DNA of 64,000 nucleotides, taken from Carnegiea gigantea (taxonomy: Eukaryota; Streptophyta; Magnoliopsida; Caryophyllales; Cactaceae). Positions 36,189 to 46,449 of the stretch are shown here, piece after piece (position 1 is the stretch's first letter; the number at the start of each line of letters is the position of its first letter). Below the pieces are notes generated by a model. It was not told the DNA's origin, searched no databases, and worked only from the letters and a program-made list of their open reading frames with translations. Where the stretch lies: assembly GCA_029747015.1 (NCBI GenBank), contig JAKOGI010001185.1:132001-196000 (forward strand). Reading direction: 5' to 3'. The translations under genes and the position numbers were made by a program.

Positions 36189-36467
36189 TGTAACGCCCGG
36201 ACCCCTCTCGGTCGCAGGTCTTACTAATAATGGCTTCAAGGATCGACGACTGGCCCCACAAATCATCACAAGTCTTTCCGGCGTGTTTCGTCCTCGCTCA
36301 CACGCTGCCCGGGAAACTTCCCAAGAGGTCACCCATCTCACGATTGCTCCCCATCAAGCACGCTTAACTATGGAGTTCTTAAGAGTGGGCTTTCCGAAAA
36401 GAAAGGTGCACCTTTGGTGATATAAATAGTCACTTCGATCCTTTTAAACCACACTCGGGGTGTTACA
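36189..36467 (-). mobile_element. Cassandra-type LTR (279 bp) with 5S-rRNA-derived sequence
   Basis: On the minus strand it starts TGTAACACCCCGAGTGTGG and ends GGTCCGGGCGTTACA, with the TGTAACA/TGTTACA-like termini of Cassandra TRIM elements. Inside is the 3' half of a 5S rRNA gene including most of its internal Pol III control region. It is preceded on the minus strand by a polypurine tract (AAGTGGGGGTGAT, 36468-36480) and followed by a primer site, so it has the context of an LTR inside a tandem or chimeric molecule, not a simple solo LTR with target duplications. Confidence 0.75.
36316..36381 (-). ncRNA. 5S rRNA-derived segment in the Cassandra-type LTR (not a functional 5S gene)
   Basis: The minus strand reads TAAGAACTCCATAGTTAAGC, then GTGCTTGATGGGGAGCAATC, and further on GATGGGTGACCTCTTGGGAA and GT. 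These correspond to the plant 5S words AGAACTCCGAAGTTAAGCGT, GCTTGG and GATGGGTGACCTCCTGGGAA. Box A-like and box C-like control elements are retained. The 5' part of 5S rRNA is not recognisable, so it is a derived promoter-like sequence as in known Cassandra elements. Confidence 0.8.
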
Positions 36468-36640
36468 ATCACCCCCACTTGAAGCGCACAACGTCCTCGT
36501 TGTGCCTCACTAACCAACCGACTTACGAGTCCTCTTCACCGGCGGTCCACATCCAGTATCTTTGCCCTGCTAGGTGACTGCCCATGAGCTCTCCATCCAC
36601 TGGCGCGGCTCACGATCGCGGGTCGGCTTTGATACCACTT
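36468..36640 (-). other. Cassandra-like internal domain between Gypsy 5' LTR and Cassandra LTR
   Basis: 173 bp. On the minus strand it starts with the primer site TGGTATCAAAGCC (36625-36637), two to three bases after the Gypsy LTR, and ends with the polypurine tract AAGTGGGGGTGAT (36468-36480). It is non-coding. A perfect 8-bp inverted repeat GCACAACG/CGTTGTGC with a 4-base loop sits at 36486-36505. The short size and PBS-to-PPT layout are those of a Cassandra/TRIM interior. Confidence 0.65.
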
Positions 36641-39548
36641 TGTAACACCCCCAGATTTCTAATTCTTTATTTACTACTGATTTAACCTAAATGGCAGTAG
36701 GAACTCCCAACGGGGTGTTACTGCCGTATTCTCTTCTTGGAAATACCAGGTTGGATATCATAACTGACCTTTAAAACAAAGTCCTCATGGATCAAAGCCC
36801 ACTATACATGAGTCCAAGAATTTTAACACAAAACTTGAACATCATAATTAAACCAACTAGATTCTATTACAACTTCTAAAATCCTTTTTAAACACAACCA
36901 GCATTCGAGCCTTGCTCCACTCTCCTGTCCCCAGTCCCAAGTACAGCTAGATCACCTGAAAACAAAAATTTTATAATAGTGAGATACCTCAGTAACATTC
37001 ACCCCCAACAGTCAAAGACACGTACAAATTCATTTTTGAAAACATTTTAGGGAAAGGGGGAGACAACAACACGTTTTCAAGGTACACAACCCATTATCAC
37101 CATCTTCCTTAAAAAAAATCAATTTCAGAGTCACACTTCTATAGTTCCATTCAAAATGTTCAGCTTCAGATAAGTCTTGGGTGAGCGACCCCAGTGGGTC
37201 TCATGGCTGCGCTCTAACATAGTGCTGCCGCTCAACTCTTTCCTGGCCTACCGCCACCATCAGGTAGTTACCGCTTAACTTTCCTGACCTACCACCATCA
37301 TGGGTGGTTACTGATAACCTGGCCCACGTCTCGGCTGAGTACGTGGCCGCTTACATGTATGCACCTATTACCCGGGGAAGGCTATGGCCTTCAATCAGTT
37401 CCAATCGATTTAACTCACCCTATTAGTTCCTTTTAGTTAATGGATACCAACTTGACACATTCAGTTTCATTCAGATTTAAATACTTTTCCCAACAGAAAT
37501 CAGAATGCAGAAGCAGAACTTCAATTACAATTACAGTAAGTTTCAACTTTTACAACAGTAATTTTCAACTTTTACAATATGGAGATTTCCAACTTCCAGA
37601 ACAAAGACAGCATTCGGTTCCCATCAAGGAACCATCCACAAATTTCACACCAGTATTCATCCCATTGGAACGGAATGCCAAGGAATCAATACAAGAACTC
37701 CCAAAACTTTCATCATTTCAGTAACACAGGGGAAAGGTGGGCATGACTGTTACCTGGGTACCGTACAATTTATGGGTTCGATTACTTTAATGAAGGTTCA
37801 CTGTTCCACACCTGGGCCCACAAACAGCCCATAGTCAGTTCACATTTAGTGTAGGGCACCCCTGGGCCTCCCCCAAATTTAAAAAGAGGTTTTCTAGATC
37901 TTTATTCATCCAACCCTATCCGGGGTGAAGGTTCGGCTGGCCAGTTATGGGTTCAACTTTCAAAAAATTATAACTCTAGTCCCCGATATCCGATTCTAGT
38001 GTTTTGGGTCAATCTGGAAACCTTACAATGTCCTCTGTCTTTTCTATGTTTAGAGCTTGGCTCGGTTCTGCCCCAAACCTAGTCAAATTTTTGTTTCTTC
38101 CGGCAATGCCAAAGACTATCTTCCCCAGGATAGTCCCGGCAAATTTTATCAAAACGCGGGCTACGGTACTTCAAATGACCCAATTCTAAAACGACATTAT
38201 TCGACACATCCAGAGGCTCCTACTCAGTAAATTTCACAATTTCTGGCCACCAGTACTAGCCTAGGGAATTTTTCTAATTTGAGGGCGAAACAATCCAGAT
38301 TCTGCTTCCCCAGATTCTACCCAGATTTTTATTCCTAATTTCCCATCCTCACAACGTTTTCTTCTGACTTCCAAAAACCATGTTCTTACCCAATCCAGAA
38401 AGATAATTTTGTCCACTAAAACTTTCATGTTTGGAACTTCCACCAATTCACAGCACAACCAAGTCTAAAAATCCAAAAACCACATCCTATGCCTGCAGTT
38501 TCCAGTTTTGATAGGGCTCGGTATTTTGGCCATAACTCTCTCCATTTAACTCCAATTCATCCAATTCAAAAACCACATAATCTTCACATCTTAATCTAAC
38601 TACTGTAAAAATTGCATATTTTTTAAACAACCAGAATAATTATACCGAATTTTCAAATTTGAGTCAAAAACAGTGCAAACTCTGTCCAGATTGTGCGACC
38701 CCTTTTTGCACGATTTTCGCTCGTTTCGGGTTACTCAAAAAAAATACGCTTGTACCCGTTAGACATGCTTAAACCCTCGCCCAGACCTAATCATGCCAAA
38801 AGAACCCACCTTTACCATTACATACCAAAATAACGTTAAAAATGCTGTTGTTAGTACCTTTGATCGAAACCGGATTTAGATCAAGGGAAACTCCTTTGTT
38901 CAAATTCAACGCCGAGAGTGCTGAGAAAATAATAAAGGTTATATCAAAATCTTCATTTACGATGGTCATAAAAATTCACAAGAATAAAAAGGGATTAAAA
39001 AGAGAACAAAAGAGATGAAAAAAACTTTTGGATGCATGGGGTGTATGAACCCATGCATCATCTTGATCTTCTTACCCAAAGCAAGAGGAACGGCCGGTGG
39101 GGTAGTGGCACTAGGGCGGTCGGACGGTGGTCGGTGACGGTGTAAAGGTAGAGTGAGAGAGAGAGAGAGAGAGAGAGGAGGACGTGAGGGGGAAGTGGGG
39201 GAATGGGTGGTTAGGGTTTTAGGTTAAAAAGAAAAGAAAAGGGGGGAAAAACACACTTCCAAATTTTTTTTTTTTAATAAGAGGCGGCAGATCATAGGAG
39301 GGGTTTAGGGTTTGTATTTTTTTTAATATTCATAATAGAATAATAGTAATAAAATAATAACAATGATATTAGGAGTTTTACAAAAATCAGAATAGGAAAT
39401 TTTGAAAATTTTAATACTTCCCAAAAATATATCAAGAACTTTATTAGAAGAATTTCACGAGGATTAATTGGCACTGACTTGGGTTGACTTGGGCTTAGGT
39501 TGGTCCAACTGGGCAACAATTTCCAAATCAAATTTTCAGGGTTTTACA
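36641..39548 (-). repeat. 5' LTR (right) of the Gypsy element, 2908 bp
   Basis: TGTAACACCCCCAG...GTTTTACA on the plus strand. Differs from the 3' LTR by scattered substitutions and small indels (a few per cent by eye), including a shorter (GA)n run at 39153-39177. Confidence 0.9.
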
Positions 39549-40172
39549 AGCCCAGACTTCGGGCATCAACAAAACAGAAAGCTTGAAGTAGAGCATTCAC
39601 AGAAGGGAAAAAAATAGGGGAGGGGGAGTCTCGGATATTCTAGCAAAGAAAACAAACCATAAACGAGCTTGCAGGCTTGTCAAAAATGGAAGAGTCGCCA
39701 TTTCGAGTTTACAAACAGAGAAAAAAGACAAACAAGGGCAACCGATTTAATCAACATTCAAGCAAAATTTAAGGATACAATTCATAAAACAAAGAATTAT
39801 AATCAAAACCTCAACGGATTCAAGGCCAAATCACATGAAATCACAACTTGAAAACAAATCTGAAAATTTGAAAATCAAAACAAATGCTTGAAATCGGACC
39901 CTGATCACTGAAATTGAACTCAAAAAATTCATACTAAAATGATCTAAAGCTCGAATTAAAACTAACTAAACCCTAGAAGAAAACCTAATAACTCATATTC
40001 AGGTCGCATCCCTTGATTTATACCCAAGCTCGTTCAATCTCGACCCTTGATTTCTGCCCGATGTAGACGGTCGAGATGGGATGACGTTGTGTGTGTGCTG
40101 GCATGCTGTGGAGCGTCGATGGTGATGCTAGTGGTGCTCGATGATGGTGGTGCTTCTCTTGTCGAAGGGGGG

Positions 40173-40203
<31 letters not shown>

Positions 40204-40807
40204 AGGGAGATGGATGGGGATGAAGATGGTGGAGCAAGGGATCGGGTTTACTGGGTTTTCTTGTCCAGCCGAGAAGAGAGAGGAGGGATTGAGTCAAGAG
40301 ATTAAGAGGTGGGGGTTAGGAGGTCACATGCCTTGCACATGAGGGGCTGGGTAGATAATTTAGGTGTTTTCTTTCTTTTTTTTCTCTTTATTGAAGACTA
40401 AAATAGGTTGGGCTTGAATCAACTTGGCCCGATTCTTCATTTCCGGTTTTTTTTCATCTTTTGCTTGCATTTTTCCATAAATATTCAATACCTATAAAAC
40501 AAAATAAAATCAAATAGAAGCCTAAAAATAATGATTATAATAAGCATAAATCAGGCATAAAAGTATCGTAAAAATAATACGTTTTTGGCACAAACAGTCA
40601 CCTCCTGAGACCATACTTGTACTTACTCCAATGTTATAGTGGATTTTGATTCTTCTGCCCGTGGATTTTCTCATTTTTGGGCTTTCCACATAAATTCAGT
40701 GCCAATTAATTTGTTTAATATCTTGCCTATTTTTGAGAATATCCGTACATCATTTCCGATCCTTAAATGTCCCCTAACAAGTGGTATCAGAGCATGGAAA
40801 ATCAAGC

Positions 40808-42145
40808 ATGTCTTTCGTCATGAAGTTTGATATTCCAAGGTTCAGCGGCAAGATAAGTTTTAATATCTGGAAGGTTTAGATGATGGCCATCCCAACCCTG
40901 TACTGCTTGAAAAAAGCAATGGGCAGCAAAACCAATTAGCCCACTTCCATGACTGATGAGCAACGGGAGGAGGTGGAAGAGATTGCTCTTTTGACTATTC
41001 AACTTTGCTGAGCACCTCATGTCCTTCGAGAAGTGCTTGACAAGACCACTACCGTTGATATATGGCTTGGTTTGGATACGTTATACATGACCAAGAGTTT
41101 GGCAAATAAGATTCGTGTCAAAGAACATTTGTATACGTTCTGTATGGCTGAAGACGCTCCCATCCAAAATCATCTTGATGATTTTAATTTTTATATTATT
41201 GATTTGGAGAGCTTAGATGTGAAACTTTAGGATGAGGATAAAGCTATACTGTCAGTTGTCTCATTGCCTGCTTCTCATAAGCATTTCAAAGAAATTTTGT
41301 TATATAGTAACAATGACACTTTGTTATTTGAGGATGTCATGGCCAATTTGTTATCCAAAAAAAAGTTTGACCTTGAAGTACATGTTGAAAAAGGTGGAGC
41401 CTTATCAGTGAGGGGTGAATCTTTTGATAAAGCGAACACCTCTAAATCAAAGTTTGAGAATTGTAAGTCCAATAAATCCTGTCGTTATTGTAGAAAATTA
41501 CGACATGTAATTTATGAGTGTTTTAAGTTGAAAAGCAAGAGAGAGATATAAGTAAAAATTTCACGATCATACCCTCATGAACTTGCTAAAGCTACCTTAG
41601 TCAAATCTGATTCTCGTGGTGACGTTTTGTTTGCTACCTCCACTGAAAGAGGAGTCTTTCTAATTGAATTCTTGATTCTGGGTATACCTATCATATGTGT
41701 CCTCATAAAGACGGGTTTTTAGCATATGACCCTAGTTGACTCAAGTGTTGTTCACATGGGCAACAATGCCTAAGGTGATGTTGCTGGAATCGGTGTTGTT
41801 GAAGTAAAGACCAATGATGGTGTTGTCATCACTTTGTCAAATGTTTGTCATGTTCTTAACTTGAAATGTTCCCTAATTTCTTAAGGAACCCTTGAATCCA
41901 AGGGTTGTAAACATTAAGATGAAGGTGGAGTTCTGAAAGTTTCCAATGGCACTCGGACTTTGATAAAGGATTTGAAGCATGAAAGCCTCTATGTCTTCCA
42001 AGGATCTACTATGACAGGTTCTAGTTCTATTATTGCCTCCTATTCCCTCCTAATGACATTTTTGCTTATAAAAGTCTATGTAAGTCACATCCTATCGGCT
42101 GAGTTCAAGCATTCCTTGAACTCAACCGGCATTCAATTTGCTTGA
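40808..42145 (+). pseudogene. Array unit d: gag-protease relic
   Basis: ATG at 40808 after an intact primer site (MSFVMKFDIPRFSGKISFN). Capsid pieces are SLANKIRVKEHLYTFCMAED, NHLDDFNFYIIDLESLDVKL and SKKKFDLEVHVEKGGAL. The zinc knuckle reads CRYCRKLRHVIYEC (Gly to Arg before His). The protease triad D-S-G is intact (ILDSGYTYHMC). Stops at 41228-41230 and 41549-41551, and TAG just after the protease block near 41719. Ends with the shared tail near 42145. Confidence 0.75.
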
Positions 42146-42238
42146 TTGCCCTTTGGGGCTTCACCCTGTGGGACTCTAACCTTTGGGTTTTTTTGGCGGT
42201 TGTTATGGTATTGGTAGATTTTCGCCCAAGGTGGTGAT

Positions 42239-43203
42239 TGTTTGGAGTGTGGCCCAAAATCTATTTATGTTGGGTATTTATGATTATTTTTATTGCCCAA
42301 AATAATATATCCTTGGCTATATATTGAATTTGATGGATGTGGCTCAACAAAATCAATTCAGCCCATATTACGCTCATGTCTGTGGTGCAGGCTTGCTCGT
42401 GGCCCAGTAGCATGACTTGGTCCATGCGTTGTTCCAGCCTAATGTCAGCTCCAACAGCCTTCTTCTTTCCGACACTTGGGCTTGAGCTCTCCACAGGTCT
42501 CACGCGACCTATTTCTTAGTGAGACAGCAACAGCAGCTTGGTTGTTGGATCTTCTCATGGGCTTAGGAGACACGTGGCTAACCCTGCTTTTAGTAGCCAT
42601 TGTCACACATTGAGCCAAGTGCTTGGGCTGCTAGTTTCATTCATGCACCATCTGTGGTCTTCAGCAGATGTTTTGGTGGTTTTCAACCCAGTGGCTGCCA
42701 CGGACTGACCGTGGGCCTTCCCACGGTCCATGACAGACCTTGTCTTCTGGGCTCCCTCATTTCTAATCCGTTTTCTGAGTCTTAATACAAGATTTTATGG
42801 ATGATTATCGGAGAGCTGTTACATACGCATTATGGGAGTTTTTCGGAGGATTTTATCCACATTTATCCACCTATTATTTTTCTGTAATTTTTCTTCTCTA
42901 TAAATTCACCATCCTTTGTACTAGGGGAGACACACTCGTTCCCCATTCCTTGAGTGAGTTTATTTTTTAGAGTTTATTTTCTTTATTTTGCCCTTTACCG
43001 TATTGATTGCGTTCTACTAGTCGCCACCTGAGACCATACATGTACGTACTCTAATATTATAGTGGATTTTGATTCTTTTGCCCGTGGATTTTCTAATTTT
43101 TGGGCTTTCCACATAAATTCGGGTGTCGATTAATTTGTTTACTGTCTTGCTTATTTTTGAGAATATCCATACATCTTTTCCGATTCTTAAAAATCCCCTA
43201 AGA
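42239..43203 (+). repeat. Array LTR e (965 bp)
   Basis: Starts TGTTTGGAGTGTGGCCC after the purine-rich AAGGTGGTGAT; ends CCCCTAAGA (canonical CCTAACA with C to G). Followed by the intact primer site TGGTATCAGAGC at 43206-43217. Confidence 0.85.
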
Positions 43204-43231
43204 AGTGGTATCAGAGCATAGCTTATGAAGG

Positions 43232-44569
43232 ATGTCTTTCGTTATAAAGCTCGATATTCCAAGGTTTGATAGCAAGATAAGTTTTAATATCTAGATGGTT
43301 CACATGATGGTCATCCCAACCCAGTACAGCTTGAAAAAAGCAATGGGTGGCAAAACCAAGAAGCCCACTTCCACGACTAATGAGCAATGGGAGGAGCTGG
43401 ATGAGAATGCTCTTTCAGCTACTTAACTTTGCTGAGCAACTCATGTTCTTCGAGAAGTTCTTGACAAGACCACTACAGTTAATATATGGCTTGGTTTGGG
43501 TATGCTATGCATGACCAAGAGTCTTACAAATAATATTCGTGTCAAAGAACATTTGTATACATTCTCTATGACTGAAGACACTCCCATCCAAAATTATCTT
43601 AATGATTTCAATTTTGATATTATTGATTTAGAGAGTTTAGATGTGAAACTTGAGGATTAGGATAAAGCGATATTGTAGGTTGTCTCATTGCCTGCATCTT
43701 ATAAGCATTTCAAAGAAATTTTTTTATATAGTAATAATGACACTTTGTCATTTGAGGATGCCAAGGCTAGTTTATTGTCCAAAGAAAAGTTTAACCTTGA
43801 AGTACGTGCTGAAAAAGGTGAAGCCTTATTAGTGAGGGGTGAATCTTTTGATAAAGTGAACACCTCAAAATCAAAGTTTGAGTGTTGTAAGTCCAAGAAA
43901 TCCTATCATTGTTGTAGAAAGTCGGGACATGTATTTTAAGAGAGTTTTAAGTTGAAAAGTAAGAGAGAGAAGGAAGTCAAAAATTCGTGATCATACCCTC
44001 ATGAACCTACTAAAGGTACCTTAGTCAAATCTGATTCTGGTGGTGACGTTTTGTTTGCTACCTCCACTGAAAGAGGAGTGTTTCTAGCTGAATTCTTGAT
44101 TCGAGGTGTGCCTGTCATACGTGTCCTCACAAGGATGGGTTTTCAGCATATGACCCTAGTTGACACAAGTGTTGTTCACATGGGCAACAATGCCAAAGGT
44201 GATGGTGCTAGAATTGGCACTATTAAAGTAAAGACCAATGACGATGCCGTCCGGACTTTATCATATGTTTGTCACGTTCTTAACTTGAAACGTAACCTAA
44301 TTTCTTTAGGAGCCCTTGAATCCAAGGGTTGCAAACATTTAGATAAAGGTGGAGTTCTAAAAGTTTTCAATGGCACTCGAACTTGGATAAAGGGTTTGAA
44401 GCATGGAAGCCTCTATATCTTCCAAGGATCTGCTGTGATAGTTTCTAGTTCTATTATTGCCTCTCTTTCCTCTCCTAGTGACATTTTTGCTTATAAAAGT
44501 CTATGCAAGTCACATCCTAGTGCTAAGCTCAAGCAATCCTTGAACTCAACCAGCATTTGGTTTGCTTGA
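43232..44569 (+). pseudogene. Array unit e: gag-protease relic
   Basis: ATG at 43232. The first 450 bp are broken. SLPASYKHFKEIFLYSNND and AEKGEALLVRGESFDKVN are clear, and the zinc knuckle CRKSGHVF ends in a stop (43937-43939). The protease triad reads D-S-R. The last 519 bp (44051-44569) are open: VDTSVVHMGNNAKGDGARIG, TLSYVCHVLNLKRNLISLGA, LESKGCKHL and GLKHGSLYIFQGS, the Copia region between protease and integrase. It stops at the same point as the other units. Confidence 0.75.
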
Positions 44570-44662
44570 TTGCCATTTGGAGCTGTGCCCTCCGGGATTC
44601 TAACCTTCGGGGTTCTTTAGCGGTTGTTATGGTATTGGTGGATTTTCGTCCAAGGTGGAGAT

Positions 44663-45480
44663 TGTTGGATTGTGGCCTAAAATCTATTTATGTTAGGTAT
44701 TTATGATGATTTTTATTACCCAAAACAATATATCCCTGGTTATATATTAAATTTGATGGATTTGGCTCAACAAAATTAATTCAACCCATATTATGCTCAT
44801 GTCCGTTGTGCAAGCTAGCTCGTGGCCCAGTAATGTGACATGGCCCATGTGTAGGTCTAGCCCAGTATCAGCTCCAGCAGCCTTCTTCTTTCCAGGGCTT
44901 AGGCTTGAGCACTCCACAAGTGTCACGTGACCCATTTCCTAGTTACCCAGCAGCACTTCTCATGGACTTGGGAGACACATGGCCCAACTTGCTCTTAGTA
45001 TCCATTGTCCTGTGTTAAGCCAAGCGCTTGGGCTGCTAGCTTCATTCATGCCCCATTTGTGGTCTTTAGCAGATGTTTTAGTGGTTTTCACCCCAGTGAC
45101 TGCCACAGAATAACCGTGGGCCTTCCCACGGCCCATGACAGACCTTGCCTTATGGGCTCCCCATTTCTGATCCGTTTTCCGAGCCTTAATACAAGATTTT
45201 ATGGATGATTATCGGAGAGCTGTTACATGGAGTATTGATATGCATTATGGGAGTTTTTAGGAGGATTTTATCGACATTTATCCACCTATTATTTTTCTAC
45301 AATTTTTCTTCCCTATAAATTCACCATCCTTTGTACTAGGGGAGACACACCTGTTCCCCATTCCTTAAGTGAGTTTATTTTTGAGAGTTTATTTTCTTCA
45401 TTTGGCTCTTTATTGTATTAATCTCGTTCTGCTAGTTGCCTCCTGAGACCATACATGCACTTACTCCAATATTATAGTGG
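44663..45480 (+). repeat. Array LTR f, 3' end deleted
   Basis: Starts TGTTGGATTGTGGCC after AAGGTGGAGAT. Near 45480 the sequence TATTATAGTGGAT runs directly into CATAAAGGATGTCTTCC of the gag start, so the last part of the LTR and the primer site are gone. The bases TGGAT occur at both deletion edges in other copies. Confidence 0.8.
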
Positions 45481-45490
45481 ATCATAAAGG

Positions 45491-46449
45491 ATGTCTTCCG
45501 TCATGAAGTTCGATACTCGAAGGTTCGACGGTAAGATAAGTTTTAATATCTAGAAGGTCCAGATGATGGTCATCCGAACCCAGTACGGCTTGCAAAAAGC
45601 AATGGGTTGCAAAATCAAGAATCCCGCTTCCATGACTAATGAGCAATGGGAGGAGCTGGATGAGAATGCTCTTTCGGCTACTCAACTTTCCCGAGCACTT
45701 TATGTCCTTCGAGAGGTTCTTGATAAGACTACTACGGTTGATATATGGCTTGGTTTAGGTACGCTATACATGACGAAGAATCTTACAAATAATATTCATC
45801 TCAAAGAACATCTGTATGCATCCTCTATGGCCGAAGGCACTCCCATCCAAAATCATCTTAATGATTTGAATTTTGTTATTATTGATTTGGAGAGTTTAGA
45901 TGTGAAGCTTAAGGATGAGGATAAAGGTATATTGTTGGTTGTCTCATTGCCTGCATCTTATAAGCATTTCAAAGAAATTTTTTTATATAGTAAGAATGAC
46001 ACTTTGTCGTTTGAGGACGTCAAGGCCAATTTATTATTCAAAGAAAAGTTTGACCTTGAAGTACGTGCAGAAAAAGGTGAAGCTTTATCAGTGAGGGGTG
46101 AATCTTTTGATAAAGAGAAGACCTCTAAATCAACGTTTGAGAGTTTGAAGTCCAACAAATCCTGTCGTTGTTGTTGAAAATCGGGACTTGTAATTTAAGA
46201 GAGTTTTAAGTTGAAAAGCAAGAGAGAGAATGAAGTAAAAAATTTGCGATCATACCCTCATGAACCTACTAAAGCTACCTTAGTCAAATCTGATTCTAGT
46301 GGTGACGTTTTGTTTCTACCTCCACTGAAAGAGAGTGTTTCCAATTGAATTCTTAATTCAGGGTGTACCTATTATATGTGTCCTCATAAGGACGGGTTTT
46401 CAGCATATGATCCTAGTTGATTCAAGTGTTGTTCACATGGGCAACAATG
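45491..46449 (+). pseudogene. Array unit f: gag relic, truncated at the array end
   Basis: ATG at 45491. The open stretch 45563-46177 covers most of the capsid (NEQWEELDENALSATQLSRA, DKTTTVDIWLGLGTLYMTKN, NHLNDLNFVIIDLESLDVKL, SLPASYKHFKEIFLYSKND) up to the zinc knuckle, where the second half is lost (CRCC then TGA). The protease triad reads N-S-G. Similarity to the other units stops at 46449, in ATGGGCAACAATG. Confidence 0.75.

Larger units (their letters stand above)
27036..39548 (-). mobile_element. Gypsy retrotransposon, Tekay/Del-type chromovirus, minus strand
   Basis: 12.5 kb with TSD AGCCC (27031-27035 and 39549-39553). The target is confirmed by the uninterrupted LTR of the host element. 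Plus-strand LTR ends are T(G)TAACAC...GTTTTACA. Gene order on the minus strand is leader ORF, gag with two zinc knuckles, protease, reverse transcriptase, RNase H, integrase, chromodomain. Long LTRs (2.9 kb) and the C-terminal chromodomain fit Tekay/Del. All genes carry stops or shifts, so this copy is inactive. The leader next to the 5' LTR contains a Cassandra-type LTR. Confidence 0.9.
20810..40596 (-). mobile_element. Pol-less LTR retroelement (LARD-like, Athila/Tat-type primer site), minus strand
   Basis: Flanked by the 5-bp duplication GTCAC (20805-20809, 40597-40601). LTRs start TGTATGATAATTTTGAG (left) or TGCACGATAATTTTGAG (right) and end GGTACGAACA or GGCACAAACA. The interior (22528-26304) encodes a broken gag-like protein on the minus strand and no pol. 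Next to the right LTR, the complement strand reads CTACAGTTGCCGAGGACGAC, matching the TGGCGCCGTTGCCGGGGA-type primer region of Athila/Tat and related elements. By the left LTR, the complement GGCGTGGGGGTATT is a fitting polypurine tract. The right LTR is itself split by the Gypsy element. Confidence 0.8.
26305..40596 (-). repeat. 5' LTR (right) of the pol-less element, split by the Gypsy insertion
   Basis: Pieces 26305-27035 and 39554-40596, about 1774 bp together against 1718 bp on the left. The right piece has a (GA)n run at 40171-40198 that the left LTR lacks, and the left piece has about 30 extra bp near 26838-26868 (CACCTCTATTAACACC). Confidence 0.8.
16197..40779 (+). repeat. Array LTR d, split into three pieces by two insertions
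   Basis: Pieces 16197-16833, 20650-20809 and 40602-40779, total 975 bp. It starts TGTTGGGAGTATGG and ends CCCCTAACA. The first break is the CACTA element with TTT duplicated; the second is the pol-less LTR element with GTCAC duplicated (20805-20809 and 40597-40601). The uninterrupted LTRs b and c show what the empty site looked like. An intact primer site TGGTATCAGAGC follows at 40782-40793. Confidence 0.85.
9136..46449 (+). mobile_element. Six-unit tandem array of a gag/protease-only LTR retroelement, interrupted by nested insertions
   Basis: The same LTR-internal unit repeats head to tail: LTRs at 9136, 11351, 13779, 16197, 42239 and 44663, each followed by a primer site (TGGTATCAGAGC or a variant) and a 1.44-1.46 kb interior with Copia-type gag and the start of protease. 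The LTRs begin TGTTGGGAGT and end CCTAACA. None of the copies has integrase, reverse transcriptase or RNase H. The structure fits the plant non-autonomous class called TR-GAG. Excluding the insertions, the period is about 2.43 kb. The fourth LTR is split by a CACTA element and a pol-less LTR element; its three pieces sum to 975 bp, against 977 bp for the two uninterrupted LTRs before it. The right end is truncated at 46449. Confidence 0.85.

Noticed and set aside
36316..36381. A functional 5S rRNA gene
   Set aside because: Only the 3' half is recognisable and it lies inside a Cassandra-type LTR with LTR termini, so it is a derived promoter-like sequence.
9136..46449. CRISPR-like or satellite interpretation of the regularly spaced repeats
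   Set aside because: The repeats are about 977-bp LTRs with primer sites and gag interiors; this is plant nuclear DNA.
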